From NCBI RefSeq assembly GCF_000230995.2, contig NC_019973.1:1488001-1552000 (forward strand): a stretch of DNA of 64,000 bases. The letters are read 5' to 3'. Below the pieces are notes generated by a model, which saw nothing but the letters and a program-made list of their open reading frames with translations, searched no databases and was not told where the DNA came from. This DNA is from Mesorhizobium australicum WSM2073. GTDB taxonomy: Bacteria; Pseudomonadota; Alphaproteobacteria; Rhizobiales; Rhizobiaceae. Of the stretch, positions 51,998 through 61,499 are shown one piece after another; the stretch's first letter is position 1; every line of letters starts with the position of its first letter. The position numbers were made by a program, and so were the translations under genes.

Positions 51998-52090
51998 GAT
52001 GCTCTCGCTCCCACTTTCAGTGGAAAGTAGATTGGGTATAAACATGATGTCCAGCACTCATATCCGGTTGCCAGGGAACGGTTGGAAAAC

Positions 52091-52792
52091 ATGGCCGCAC
52101 GAGCCGTCATTGCGCTTGTTTCCGTCGCCGAGGTCGTCGCGAGCGAGCTTGCCGACCATCTCGAGCGGCGGGGCCACGACGTGCGCCGGGCGCGGCAGCC
52201 CTGGGAGGCGGAATCGCTGCTGTCGGGCGGCGGCATCGACGTTGTCGTTGTCGGGGACAGCCTCAGCCAGGCGGAAGGGCGGGATCTGCTCAGGCGTTTT
52301 GGCGGCCAAGCTGGGGGTGGGGAGCATGGACCGGATTTCATCCTGATATGCCGGCCGGCCGATCTCCTCGACAAGGTGCTGGCGCTCGAGCTCGGCGCCG
52401 CCGACGTCGTCGAAAGTCCGCTCAATGTCAGGGAACTCGCCGCGCGTGTCGGTGGCCTGCTTTCGCGGCGCGGCAGGGGTACCCAGGAGCTGATCGTGCT
52501 GGAGAACGCAACCGTCGACCTGAGATCGGCGATGGTCATGCATCGCTCCGGTACGCAGGAGCAGCTCTCGCCCGGCCAGGTGGCGCTCCTCAGGCTGTTC
52601 CTGGCGAGCCCGCGCAAGGTACTGACGCGGGACGACATTATCGCAGCCGCGCCGGCCGAGAATGCCGACGCCTTCGATCGCTCGATCGACTCGCGCATCG
52701 TGCGGCTGCGCCGCAAGCTCGACACCGAGACCATCACCACCATACGCGGCGCCGGCTACAGGTTCGATCCGCCACGGCAATTCGCCGACTGA
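52091..52792 (+). CDS. Winged-helix regulator with a degenerate receiver
   Basis: This is a 233-residue OmpR/PhoB-type protein whose receiver half has lost key residues. The acidic pair after strand 1 is absent (ALVSVAEVVASE), and the conserved Lys-Pro is ESPLN. An Asp remains in VVVVGDSLSQ, near the phospho-acceptor position. The winged helix is intact (LSPGQVALLRLFLASPRKVLT, ending TIRGAGYRFDPP). It therefore probably acts without phosphorylation. ATG at 52091 is used; a TTG at 52082 is an alternative. It is divergent from the normal regulator at 51997 with under 100 bases between, so cross-control is plausible. Confidence 0.75.
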   Translation: MAARAVIALVSVAEVVASELADHLERRGHDVRRARQPWEAESLLSGGGIDVVVVGDSLSQAEGRDLLRRFGGQAGGGEHGPDFILICRPADLLDKVLALELGAADVVESPLNVRELAARVGGLLSRRGRGTQELIVLENATVDLRSAMVMHRSGTQEQLSPGQVALLRLFLASPRKVLTRDDIIAAAPAENADAFDRSIDSRIVRLRRKLDTETITTIRGAGYRFDPPRQFAD

Positions 52793-52865
52793 CGGCTGTG
52801 TTTTTCTGCTGGTTCGTCGGATGAGCATCGGACTTTCCATTTTCCCGCGCCGATGCCCGCGAGGT

Positions 52866-53033
52866 TCAGCGCACCACCAGCAATGACGGGCCCGAGGCCA
52901 TTTCGCCGCCGACGGCGAACTCGCTTGCGTGAGCGCGTTCCTTGAGCAGCACGCTGGCGAGTGCGGCAAAGCCGAGCAGGCCCTGCGCATAGAGCAGTGC
53001 GGAAAGCACGGAAGCCGCGAATTTTGTCTTCAT
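52866..53033 (-). CDS. 55-residue exported or membrane peptide
   Basis: This is a short protein with a hydrophobic segment near the N-terminus (AASVLSALLYAQGLLGFAALASV), followed by a hydrophilic tail HASEFAVGGEMASGPS. It could be a signal peptide cut at AHA/SEF or a membrane anchor. GGGGAATTCAGATC precedes the ATG at 53033. No family is recognised. A longer frame extends upstream but has no ribosome site. Confidence 0.55.
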   Translation of the reverse strand: MKTKFAASVLSALLYAQGLLGFAALASVLLKERAHASEFAVGGEMASGPSLLVVR

Positions 53034-53742
53034 GATCTGAATTCCCCAAAAAGATGACTGTGTAGCGGGTCGCTTCAGGAACTCCCGAAGTGCCCGCGCC
53101 GCCCACGGAGCCCCCCGTCGCGGCGCGGGCCTTCGGTCCTCTCGGCAGCAAGTTGCCGGAGGGGCCGCGCAATGCCAGCAGCCGAAGGCCAACCCGCCAG
53201 AGGGCCTTCAACCGGGCGATGCGCAGGCTGGAAACGATCCAGACCGTGGCGCAAACAGGGCGACGTAGGGTCGAAATCTCGCTCGAACTCATCGCCGCCA
53301 GCCGCGCACGGGGCCGCCGGCAATGGTGCCGCCGCCGACAGCCGCCGCCGTGATGCTGATCCTGGAGAGCCAGGAGCGTATGTTCGTTTTCGTTCCCTTG
53401 GTCGTTGCCGTCTGCTTTCGTTGCGTCAACTTTTGCATCCGGTCGGTATCCGGATCATGCCGCCCAAAGCCGCACTTTGTTGCAGATTGGTTTCGGATTG
53501 AGACAAACTCTTTCATGTAGGAGACAACTCGAACTTTCGTTTCGGGATGAATGCCTGTGTCCTTCATCCTTGGCCCCGTGTCCGGAATGGAGCGCCATCA
53601 AACAGGGTGATTGTCCTGTTAATCAGCGGAAACAGATTCGAAACACAAACGAGCATTTAGCGAAGTCTTTCCGAAACATGCCGCTGGGATAAGCCGCGTC
53701 ATCAAATTGGAGCCGGCCGGGCCGGCAGAGAGAGGGGACATC
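53034..53742. other. 709-base region without a convincing gene
   Basis: Several short frames on both strands were read and none shows a coherent protein with a ribosome site. The left part (53090-53350) is GC-rich and the right part AT-richer. No clear repeat or promoter consensus was recognised. Confidence 0.5.
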
Positions 53743-54198
53743 ATGCACACCGCCATTTCCGCAAAGTTCATCAACATCACCGCCGCCGCGCTCATGGGCA
53801 GTGCACTTCTGTTCGGCGCCAACGCCGCCCATGCCGCCAACAGCATCGTTGCCCGCGTTTCGCTGTCGCAGCAGGTCATGGAAGTCTCGGTCGACGGCCG
53901 GCCGACTTTCGCCTGGAAGGTTTCCACTGGCGACAGGGCGCACGTGACGCCGACCGGCTCGTTCAAGCCGACGCGCATGCATGAGATGTGGTACTCGAAG
54001 AAATACGACAACGCGCCGATGCCACATTCGGTGTTTTTCAGCGGCGGCTACGCGGTCCACGCCACCTATGCCATCAAGCGCCTCGGCCAGCCCGCCTCGC
54101 ATGGCTGCGTACGGCTGCACCCGGACAACGCCGCCGATTTCTACCAGCTCGTCGAGACGTTCGGAGCGGCCAACACCAGCATCGTCATCGTCAAGTAG
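53743..54198 (+). CDS. L,D-transpeptidase (YkuD-domain) envelope protein
   Basis: This is a 151-residue periplasmic protein: signal peptide to about residue 32 (AAHA before ANS), then a single YkuD domain with His106 in YAVHATYA and the catalytic motif SHGCVRL (His120, Cys122). L,D-transpeptidases make 3-3 cross-links or attach proteins to peptidoglycan, which in Rhizobiales includes outer-membrane beta-barrel tethering. GAGAGGGGACATC precedes the ATG at 53743; the opening at 53707 is not used. A strong terminator follows. Confidence 0.9.
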   Translation: MHTAISAKFINITAAALMGSALLFGANAAHAANSIVARVSLSQQVMEVSVDGRPTFAWKVSTGDRAHVTPTGSFKPTRMHEMWYSKKYDNAPMPHSVFFSGGYAVHATYAIKRLGQPASHGCVRLHPDNAADFYQLVETFGAANTSIVIVK

Positions 54199-54249
54199 CA
54201 GGCAGGTTGCCGCATTCGGCCATGTGCCGGAGTTGCTGGAGCGATCGCC

Positions 54250-54284
54250 AAAAAAGAGGCCGGAGAAATCCCGGCCTCTTTTTT
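54250..54284. terminator. Strong bidirectional terminator
   Basis: A 14-bp perfect stem (54250-54263 with 54271-54284) has a 7-base loop and A6/T6 ends. It lies between the L,D-transpeptidase and the RND pump gene, which are convergent. Confidence 0.93.
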
Positions 54285-54303
54285 GTGTCTTGCGCCCCGT
54301 GCC

Positions 54304-57300
54304 TCAGCTCGGCAGCGCCGGCATCAGCTTGGGATCCGGCTTTTCCGCCAGATGCGGCAGGTCCTTGCTCGCGATGAAGGTGTAGAACATGGGCACGACG
54401 AAGAGCGTGAACATGGTGCCGACCAGGATGCCGGTGAAGATGACCAGGCCCATCGAATAGCGGGCCGCGGCACCGGCGCCGCTGGAAACGATCAGCGGCA
54501 CCACGCCCAGCGCCATCGCCGCCGTCGTCATCAGGATCGGCCGCAGGCGCACCTTGGCCGAGGCGATGATGGCGTCACGCCGCCGCATGCCATGCAGTTC
54601 ACGCTGCTGGTTGGCGAATTCGACCAGCAGGATGCCGTGCTTGGTGATCAGGCCGATCAGCGTGATCAGTCCGACCTGGGTATAGATGTTGAGCGTGCCG
54701 AGGCCCAGATTGAGCGGCACGATCGCGCCGAAGATCGACAGTGGCACCGCCATCATGATGATCAGCGGATCGCGGAAGCTTTCGAACTGCGCCGCCAGCA
54801 CCAGGTAGATGACGATGACGGCCGCGCCGAAAGCGATCAGGATCGTGTTGCCCTGTTCCTTCTCCTGCCGGGACTGACCGGAATAATCGATGAAGAAAGT
54901 GTCGGGCAGGCTCTCCCTGGCGATGTCCTCGAGCACTTTCAAACCGTCGCCCGTGGTGACGCCGGGCAGCGGCAGCGCCGAGATCGTCGACGAATTCAGC
55001 TGGTTGAACTGCTCGATCGCCGCCGGCGACGCATTGTTCGAAATCGTCACCACGGCCGACAACGGCACCATCTCTCCCGTCACGCTGCGCACGAAGTATT
55101 CGCCGAGCTTTTCAGGGTTGTCGCGGAATTCCTGCGGCACCTGCGGGATGATGTCATAGGAGTTGGAGTCACGGTCGAATTGCGCCACTTCGGCACCGCC
55201 GACCAGCAGCGTCAGCGTCCGGCCGATATCGGCGATCGGCAGGTTGAGCGCGGCGGCGCGGTCGCGATCGATGGTCACCGTCACCTGCGGTGCGTCATAG
55301 GCCATCGAATTCTGCACGACGATGAAGCGGCCCGAGGCCTGCGCCTTGTTCTTGATTTTCTCGGCTTCCTCGTAGACCTGAGCGGAATCGCCGGTCGAGC
55401 GCACCACCATGGAAATCGGCAAGCCGCCGCCAGAGCCCGGCAGAGTCGGCGGCGCGAAGACGAAGGCCTGGACACCCGCCACCTTGGCGATACGAGCCGT
55501 AATGTCGGCCTGCAGCTCCTTCGAATTGCGCTTCCGCTCCGCCCAATCCTTGAAGGCAAAACCGACGAAGGCGCTGTTGGTCGTGCCGCCGAAGGCGACG
55601 GCCGAGAACTGCGCCCGGGTCTCGGGAATGTCCTTCACCAGGCCCAGGATCTGATTGACGTAAGTCTCGGTGTAATCGGAGGTCGCATAGCGCGGCCCCG
55701 TCACCAGCGAGAGCAGGAAGCCCTGATCCTCTTCCGGCGCCAGTTCCGTCGAGGTTTTGGTGAACATGAAGCCGGTCACACCGACAAGTGCCAGCACGAT
55801 GAGCAGCGTCAGCGGGCGATAGTTCAGAGATCCGGTGACGGCGCGCTCGTAGACATGCTCGACGCGCGCGAAAGTGCCGTCGACGATACGCTGGAAACGG
55901 CCGGCATTGCCGGGCTTCAGGAGGCGCGCCGACATCATCGGCGTGATGGTGATGGCAATGATGCCAGACAGCACCACCGATCCGGCGAGCGTCACCGCGA
56001 ATTCGCGGAACAGGGCGCCGGTCAGGCCGCCGGTGAAGGCCAGCGGCGCGAACACGGCGGCCAGCGTCATAGTCATGGCGACGATGGCCGACGCGATCTC
56101 ACGCATGCCGCTGAAGGCCGCCTGCATGGGTGGCATGTGATCCTCTTCCATGTGGCGGTGGATATTTTCCACCACCACGATGGCGTCGTCGACCACAAGG
56201 CCGATCGCCAGCACCATAGCCAGCAGCGACAGAAGGTTGATCGAATAGCCTACCGCGAACAAAAGGAAGCAGACGCCGATCAGCGACAGCGGGATGGTGA
56301 TGATCGGCATCAGCACCGAGCGGAACGAACCGAGGAAGAGGAGGATGACGACAACGACGATGGCGACCGCCTCGCCGATGGTCTTGAACACTTCGTCGAT
56401 CGAGGCGCTGATCTGTCCGGTCGCGTCGTAGACGACTTCGATCGTCATGCCCTTCGGCAGCGTCTCCTGAATCTGCGGGACGAGCTTGGTGAGTGCCGCC
56501 GCCGTGGTCAGCGGATTGGCTGCCGGGGTCGGGAAGATGGCGAGGAAGGTGCCGGGCTTGCCGTTGAAGGAAACCCTGGTGTCGGTGTTCGCGGCGGCCA
56601 GTTCGACGCGGGCCACGTCGCGCAGGCGCACGACATTGCCGTCGGTCGAGCGCAATGGCAGCGCGGCGAAGGCTTCCGGTGTCTGCAGCGTCGAGCGCAC
56701 GGTGATCGACGAGACGACATATTCGTTCTGGGTGTTGCCGGGCGCCGACAGGAAGTTGGAATTGTTGATCGCCGCCAGCACTTCGGCCGCCGTCACGCCG
56801 CGCGCGGCAAGCCTGACCGGGTCGATCCAGACGCGCATCGAGTATTCCTGGGCGCCGAAGATCTGCACGTCGGCGACGCCTTCGACCGTCGACATGCGGG
56901 GCCTGATGACGCGCTCGATATACTCGGTCAGCTGCTCCTTGGTCATGTTCGGATTCTGCATCGAGATGTACATCATCGCGAACTGCTGACCCGTACCCTT
57001 GACGATGACCGGGTCCTTGGAGGCGTCCGGCAAGGTGCCGCGTACGCCCTGGACCTTGGACAGCACTTCGGTCAACGCGACGTCTGGGTTGGAACCGAGC
57101 TTCATCTGCACCGTCACGGTGCTGGAGGACGGACGGCTGGACGAGGTGACGTAGTCGATGTTCTCGGTCGAGGCGACGGCGCGCGCGATCGGGGCGGAAA
57201 TGAAGCCCTGGATCAGGTCGGCGCTGGCGCCCGGATAGGCTGTCGTGATTGTGATCGCGGTCTCGTCGACCTTCGGATACTGCCGGATCGACAGGTTGAA

Positions 57301-57387
57301 GATGCCCTGGAAACCGAGCAGCAGGATCATGCAGGCAAGAACCGTCGAAAGGACGGGCCGGCGGATGAAGAGATCGGAAAAGCTCAT
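54304..57387 (-). CDS. RND-family multidrug efflux transporter (AcrB/MexB-like)
   Basis: This is a 1027-residue inner-membrane proton-driven pump. It begins with the usual FIRRPVLSTVLACMILLLG helix, has two periplasmic porter halves, and carries the proton-relay Asp pair in AIGLVVDDAIVVVENI (about residue 400). The C-terminal half repeats the fold. Full length matches the HAE-1 family. Its start overlaps the membrane fusion gene by 4 bases (ATGA). A TetR repressor gene lies upstream of the operon. An outer-membrane channel gene is not present here. Confidence 0.95.
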   Translation of the reverse strand: MSFSDLFIRRPVLSTVLACMILLLGFQGIFNLSIRQYPKVDETAITITTAYPGASADLIQGFISAPIARAVASTENIDYVTSSSRPSSSTVTVQMKLGSNPDVALTEVLSKVQGVRGTLPDASKDPVIVKGTGQQFAMMYISMQNPNMTKEQLTEYIERVIRPRMSTVEGVADVQIFGAQEYSMRVWIDPVRLAARGVTAAEVLAAINNSNFLSAPGNTQNEYVVSSITVRSTLQTPEAFAALPLRSTDGNVVRLRDVARVELAAANTDTRVSFNGKPGTFLAIFPTPAANPLTTAAALTKLVPQIQETLPKGMTIEVVYDATGQISASIDEVFKTIGEAVAIVVVVILLFLGSFRSVLMPIITIPLSLIGVCFLLFAVGYSINLLSLLAMVLAIGLVVDDAIVVVENIHRHMEEDHMPPMQAAFSGMREIASAIVAMTMTLAAVFAPLAFTGGLTGALFREFAVTLAGSVVLSGIIAITITPMMSARLLKPGNAGRFQRIVDGTFARVEHVYERAVTGSLNYRPLTLLIVLALVGVTGFMFTKTSTELAPEEDQGFLLSLVTGPRYATSDYTETYVNQILGLVKDIPETRAQFSAVAFGGTTNSAFVGFAFKDWAERKRNSKELQADITARIAKVAGVQAFVFAPPTLPGSGGGLPISMVVRSTGDSAQVYEEAEKIKNKAQASGRFIVVQNSMAYDAPQVTVTIDRDRAAALNLPIADIGRTLTLLVGGAEVAQFDRDSNSYDIIPQVPQEFRDNPEKLGEYFVRSVTGEMVPLSAVVTISNNASPAAIEQFNQLNSSTISALPLPGVTTGDGLKVLEDIARESLPDTFFIDYSGQSRQEKEQGNTILIAFGAAVIVIYLVLAAQFESFRDPLIIMMAVPLSIFGAIVPLNLGLGTLNIYTQVGLITLIGLITKHGILLVEFANQQRELHGMRRRDAIIASAKVRLRPILMTTAAMALGVVPLIVSSGAGAAARYSMGLVIFTGILVGTMFTLFVVPMFYTFIASKDLPHLAEKPDPKLMPALPS

Positions 57388-58763
57388 TGCTGGTCGGCCT
57401 GCTTGTTCGCCGATTTGGTCGGGTCGATCGTGTTGTCGACGTTGACGGTCATGCCGTTGAAGAGGCGGTTCTGGCCCGCGGTGACGACCTCGTCGCCGGC
57501 CTTCAGCCCTTCGACGATCTCGACCATGCCTTGATTGCGGCGGCCCGGCTTGACGAAGACCTGTGACAGCACAAGCGCCGGTTTGTCGCCTTCCGCCGCC
57601 GGCTTGGCCGGATCGGCCGCTGCTGGCTTGGCGGCATCGGCAGCGGCCTTGTCCGCTCGCTTGGCTGCGTCGGCGGCCGGCTTCATGGCATCGGCGGCGG
57701 GTTTCATGGCGTCTGCCGGCTTGGCGTCTGCCGCATTGGCATCCGCAGGCTTGGCATCCGCTGGCTTGTCAGTGGCCGCCGCCGGCTTTTCGTCCGGCTT
57801 GGCTGGCTGCGCCGGGGCTGCCCCGGCGGGCTTCGCCGGCTGCACCACGAATATGTAGTCGCCATAGAGGCTGGTGGTCAGTGCCGTCTGCGGCAGTGAC
57901 AGCACGTTCTGCTCCTCGGGCAGTTCGACACGCACCTGCACGAACTGACCTGGGGTCAATTTGCCTTCGGGATTGGCAACTTCCGCCCGGATGTTCACCA
58001 GCCGGCTGGAGGGGTCGATCTTGGGGTCGATGCCGCGAATGGCGCCGGCAAAGGGCATGTCGTCGCTGCCGCCAAGGCCCAGGCGGACCGTCTGGCCAAT
58101 CTTGAGCAGCGGCAGCTGCTGTTCGGGAACCGAGAAGTCGACCCGCATCGTGTCGAGGTCCTGCAGCGTCACCACCGCGGTGCCGGGTGCCAGATACTGG
58201 CCGAGGTCGATCCTCGGAATGCCGACCGTGCCGGCGAAAGGTGCGGTAAGCTGCTTCTGGTCGAGCACGGCCTGCAGCCTGGTCACCTGGGACGCCGAAG
58301 CGGACGCCGCCGCACGCGCCGTGTCCAGCGTCGAGTCGGAGCCAACACCACGCCTTGTCAGTTCGACGGCGCGGGTCAGCGTGGTCTGATCGAGTGCCGC
58401 CTGCGCCTTCTGCGCATCGAGATCAGCGCGCTCGACGGCGTCGTCGAGTTGCAGCAGCACTGCGTTGGCCGCCACCTTCTGGTTGGCATGGAAGGCGATT
58501 TTCTTGACGATGCCGGCGGTCTCGACCGTCAGGTCGACACCGCGCACGGCCCGCACCGTACCGATCGCCTCGACGCCCGGTGTCCAGTTCGACGGCTTGG
58601 CGATGGTGGTCGACACGGTCGCTGCCGGCGGCTTCATGGTGGCGAAATACTGCTTGATGCCGTTGTCGCGCAGGAAGTTGAAACCGACGATCCCGCCGAC
58701 CACGATGACGAGCACGGCAAGGACCACAATAACGATAAATACACGGAGTATGCGCTTGAACAA
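57384..58763 (-). CDS. RND periplasmic adaptor protein with a long Ala/Pro/Lys linker
   Basis: This is the membrane fusion subunit linking the pump to an outer-membrane channel, 459 residues. It has an N-terminal membrane anchor, a lipoyl-like domain (GTVRAVRGVDLTVETAGIV), a coiled hairpin and beta-barrel domains. An 87-residue low-complexity stretch (about 310-396), made of KPADA and KPAA-type units, interrupts the C-terminal domain just before LVLSQVFVKPG. I know of no such insert in AcrA/MexA. The start is taken as TTG 58763 with GAGGGGACTTCC upstream; an ATG at 58805 lacks a ribosome site. Confidence 0.87.
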   Translation of the reverse strand: MFKRILRVFIVIVVLAVLVIVVGGIVGFNFLRDNGIKQYFATMKPPAATVSTTIAKPSNWTPGVEAIGTVRAVRGVDLTVETAGIVKKIAFHANQKVAANAVLLQLDDAVERADLDAQKAQAALDQTTLTRAVELTRRGVGSDSTLDTARAAASASASQVTRLQAVLDQKQLTAPFAGTVGIPRIDLGQYLAPGTAVVTLQDLDTMRVDFSVPEQQLPLLKIGQTVRLGLGGSDDMPFAGAIRGIDPKIDPSSRLVNIRAEVANPEGKLTPGQFVQVRVELPEEQNVLSLPQTALTTSLYGDYIFVVQPAKPAGAAPAQPAKPDEKPAAATDKPADAKPADANAADAKPADAMKPAADAMKPAADAAKRADKAAADAAKPAAADPAKPAAEGDKPALVLSQVFVKPGRRNQGMVEIVEGLKAGDEVVTAGQNRLFNGMTVNVDNTIDPTKSANKQADQQ

Positions 58764-58858
58764 GGAAGTCCCCTCAGTCGAAAATCCGGCGCGAAGCGCG
58801 GACATCGGGACACATATCGACTGCGGGTCCCGATTTCAAATAGTGGCGATCTTACTGT

Positions 58859-58872
58859 ACCGTCTGGACGGT
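58859..58872. promoter_or_regulatory. Candidate TetR operator of the efflux operon
   Basis: ACCGTC-TG-GACGGT is a perfect 6-bp dyad between the divergent efflux operon and TetR gene, 38 bases before the tetR ATG. Position and symmetry suit an AcrR-type operator. Confidence 0.65.
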
Positions 58873-58909
58873 CTTGTCAATTGGGCCTAAGCTTGCGATG
58901 GGAGGCGCC

Positions 58910-59443
58910 ATGAGAGCCCAACGACCGAACTCGCGCGAGAAGATTCTCGCCGCGGCGGCTGATGTTGCCCGGGAATCCGGGCCCGGTAGCCTGTCGCTCG
59001 ATGCCGTCGCCAACCGCGCCGGCGTGTCGAAGGGCGGGCTGCTCTACAACTTCCCCACCAAGGCGAAATTGATGCAAGGCCTGGTCGAAGGCTATCTGCG
59101 CGATTTCGAGCAAGCGCTGGAATCCGCCAACAGCAACGACAAGGGCAAAAATCCCCTCGCCGTCTATATCAGGCTGTCAGCCGAGGATTGCGAGGAGAAG
59201 CAGCCGTCGGCATCCTGGATATTCTCGGCGATCGCCGAGGATCCCGATTTCATGATGCCGATCAAGACATTCAAGCGGCAGCTTTTCGAGCGGTTGAAGG
59301 GCGAGGCGCCGGACCTCAAATCGCTTCTGGTCTGCTATCTCGCCATCGAAGGGCTGCGCAGCATGAACCTGTTCGATTCCGACGTGCTGTCAAAGGACGA
59401 ACGGGACCTGCTGGTGTCGTCACTTCTCGATATCGCCAAATAG
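58910..59443 (+). CDS. TetR-family efflux repressor
   Basis: This is a 177-residue regulator with an N-terminal helix-turn-helix (GSLSLDAVANRAGVSKGGLL, then YNFPTKAKLM) and a C-terminal ligand domain of the TetR_C type. GGGAGGCGCC precedes the ATG at 58910; the opening at 58874 is not used. It is divergent from the adaptor-RND operon and probably represses it through the dyad at 58859-58872. Confidence 0.87.
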   Translation: MRAQRPNSREKILAAAADVARESGPGSLSLDAVANRAGVSKGGLLYNFPTKAKLMQGLVEGYLRDFEQALESANSNDKGKNPLAVYIRLSAEDCEEKQPSASWIFSAIAEDPDFMMPIKTFKRQLFERLKGEAPDLKSLLVCYLAIEGLRSMNLFDSDVLSKDERDLLVSSLLDIAK

Positions 59444-59497
59444 GCTTGCCTGCGCGCGAGGAGGACGACGCTGCCGCGATCGTTCAATCGACGGCGC

Positions 59498-60574
59498 TTA
59501 CAGGGCCTTGCCCGTCGAAGGATCGAACAAGCGAAGCGCGGCCTCGTCGAAGGCGAGGTTGCGCTGTTCGCCCTTGGCGAATTGGGCGCGCGGCGGCAAG
59601 CTGGCCGTCAGCCGTTGCGTGCCGATCCGCGCCGTGGTGACCAGCTCGGGCCCGGTCAGTTCGACGACCTCGATCTCCACGGGCAGTGACGGCTCCGCGG
59701 CGGCTCCGGTCGCCGCACGCAGCGCTTCCGGCCTGATGCCGACGACCATTTGTGCACCCTCACGTGCCGCATTCGCATAGCGTGCCGGCACGGGGATCCA
59801 TACATCGGATCCGGCAATGGCCAGCTTGCCGTCGGTGACGGTGGCCTGCAGCATGTTCATCGACGGCGCGCCGACAAAGCCGGCGACGTAGAGTGTCGCC
59901 GGGTCGTTATAGATCTCCTCGGGAGTGCCGAGCTGCTCGATCCTGCCGTCGCGCATGACGGCGATGCGGCTGGCCAGCGTCATCGCCTCGATCTGGTCAT
60001 GGGTGACGTAGACGACGGTCGTCCGCAGCATTTGGTGCAGGCGTTTCAATTCGGTGCGCATTTCCAGGCGCAGTTTGGCGTCGAGATTGGACAGCGGCTC
60101 GTCGAACAGGAAGACCTGCGGCTTGCGCACCAGGGCCCTGCCGATGGCGACGCGCTGGCGCTGGCCGCCGGAAAGCTGACTCGGCTTGCGATCGAGCAGA
60201 GCCTCGATCTGCAGCAGCCTTGCCGCTTCGTTCACCGCCCTGTCGCGCTCGTCGGCCGCGACGCCGCGCATCTCCAGTCCAAAGCCGATGTTGCGGCGCA
60301 CGGTCAGGTTCGGATAGAGCGCGTAGGACTGGAAGACCATGGCGATATCGCGGTTCTTGGGGTGGACGCCGAGGATCGAGCGGCCACCGATCAGGACGTC
60401 GCCGCTGGTCGCCTCGGCCAGGCCGGCGATGATGTTGAGAAGCGTCGATTTTCCGCAGCCCGACGAGCCGAGCAGCACCAGGAATTCACCGCTCTGCAGC
60501 GCGATGTCGATGCCTTTCAGCGTCTCGACGCTGCCGTAGCTCTTGCGGATGCCGCGGATTTCAAGCGCGCTCAT
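59498..60574 (-). CDS. Sugar-type ABC transporter ATPase (MalK/UgpC-like)
   Basis: This is a 358-residue ATPase with Walker A LLGSSGCGKST, signature LSGGQRQR, Walker B VFLFDEPLSNLD, switch His VTHDQIEA and a C-terminal TOBE domain (GIRPEAL). It belongs to the CUT1 group, whose substrates are sugars, sugar alcohols and glycosides. ATG 60574 with GAGGG upstream is chosen; the frame is open further but overlaps the PfkB gene. It overlaps that gene's end by 14 bases and is last in the operon permease-permease-SIS-PfkB-ATPase. Confidence 0.87.
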   Translation of the reverse strand: MSALEIRGIRKSYGSVETLKGIDIALQSGEFLVLLGSSGCGKSTLLNIIAGLAEATSGDVLIGGRSILGVHPKNRDIAMVFQSYALYPNLTVRRNIGFGLEMRGVAADERDRAVNEAARLLQIEALLDRKPSQLSGGQRQRVAIGRALVRKPQVFLFDEPLSNLDAKLRLEMRTELKRLHQMLRTTVVYVTHDQIEAMTLASRIAVMRDGRIEQLGTPEEIYNDPATLYVAGFVGAPSMNMLQATVTDGKLAIAGSDVWIPVPARYANAAREGAQMVVGIRPEALRAATGAAAEPSLPVEIEVVELTGPELVTTARIGTQRLTASLPPRAQFAKGEQRNLAFDEAALRLFDPSTGKAL

Positions 60575-61499
60575 GCATGGGACCCTCAAACTGCACTGGC
60601 CCGCCATAGTTGCGGGGCAAGGTGGAAATGGCGCGCGAGGCGACGTGCGTAGCGGCGCGGAGGCAAGCGGACAGCGGCCGTTCCTGTGCCAATGCGGCCA
60701 GGAAGGCGGCATTGAAGACGTCGCCGGCACCGATCGTGTCGACCACCCTGACGTCGGGCGCGGCGGCTTCGACGAGAGTGCCGTCCGGGCTGATGGCGAT
60801 GGCGCCGCGTGGCCCGCGCTTGACGACGAAGGTCGCGCCTTGCCTCATGCTGGATCGGATTTCACGCGCCGCTTCCGCCGGACTTGGCAACCCCGCCAGG
60901 GTCACCGTCTCAACCTCGTTGAACAGCGCCAGCGCGCAGCGCGACAGCCATGTCCTCGTCGCGGCGCAATTGGCCGCGGTCCAGCCATCGATCGGCCAGC
61001 CTGTATCGAGTGCCACGGCAACGCCGTGGCTGTCGGCCCAGTCGAAAAAAGCATTGTAGTCGCGCGTGAGGTCTTCCGTCAGGAAGGAGCCGCAGAGCAG
61101 GGCGTAGCCACCGGAGAGTACGGGGCCGTCGAGAACCGACAAGACATCGGCGAGGCCGAAGCGTGGCAAGTGCCCGCGTGTGGTGAAGAAGGTCCGTTCG
61201 CCATCGGGGTGGGTCATCCCGACCGACAATGTCGTGCCTTCGGGCCGGATAGCCCATTTCGCGGCGCGGACGCCAAAAGCCTCACCAAGCCAGCGGCCGA
61301 ACTGGTCGTCACCGACATTGGCGGCAATCGCAAAGTCGACGCCCAGCGCTTGCCAGGCGAGCCCGGTGTTGCCGGCCTGGCCGCCGACGCGCAATTCGTC
61401 ATGGTCGACGACGGTCTCGGTTCCCGCCTTCGGCCATGGCGCGACCGGGCCGACGATCAGGTCGACATTGACGTTGCCGATCACCGCGAGCGGGCGCAT
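60561..61499 (-). CDS. PfkB-family carbohydrate kinase
   Basis: This is a 312-residue ribokinase-like kinase: N-terminal VIGNVNVDLIVG, substrate GG in RVGGQAGNTGLAWQALG, and the C-terminal DTIGAGDVFNAAFLAAL, which carries the catalytic base Asp and the anion hole. It phosphorylates a sugar or sugar adduct. The ATG overlaps the SIS stop by one base (TGATG). The frame extends much further upstream inside the SIS gene, but that part is the shadow of the SIS gene. Pairing with a SIS protein recalls FrlD-FrlB of fructoselysine use. Confidence 0.87.
   Translation of the reverse strand: MRPLAVIGNVNVDLIVGPVAPWPKAGTETVVDHDELRVGGQAGNTGLAWQALGVDFAIAANVGDDQFGRWLGEAFGVRAAKWAIRPEGTTLSVGMTHPDGERTFFTTRGHLPRFGLADVLSVLDGPVLSGGYALLCGSFLTEDLTRDYNAFFDWADSHGVAVALDTGWPIDGWTAANCAATRTWLSRCALALFNEVETVTLAGLPSPAEAAREIRSSMRQGATFVVKRGPRGAIAISPDGTLVEAAAPDVRVVDTIGAGDVFNAAFLAALAQERPLSACLRAATHVASRAISTLPRNYGGPVQFEGPMHERA

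Noticed and set aside
53289..53567. A 92-codon minus-strand frame between the 55-residue peptide and the transpeptidase
   Set aside because: No ribosome site, no domain, and it crosses a change in base composition; not supported.
54283..57534. A 1083-codon open frame antisense to the RND pump gene
   Set aside because: Low-complexity Arg/His/Asp/Gly-rich translation with no motif; the minus-strand RND protein has all family signatures.
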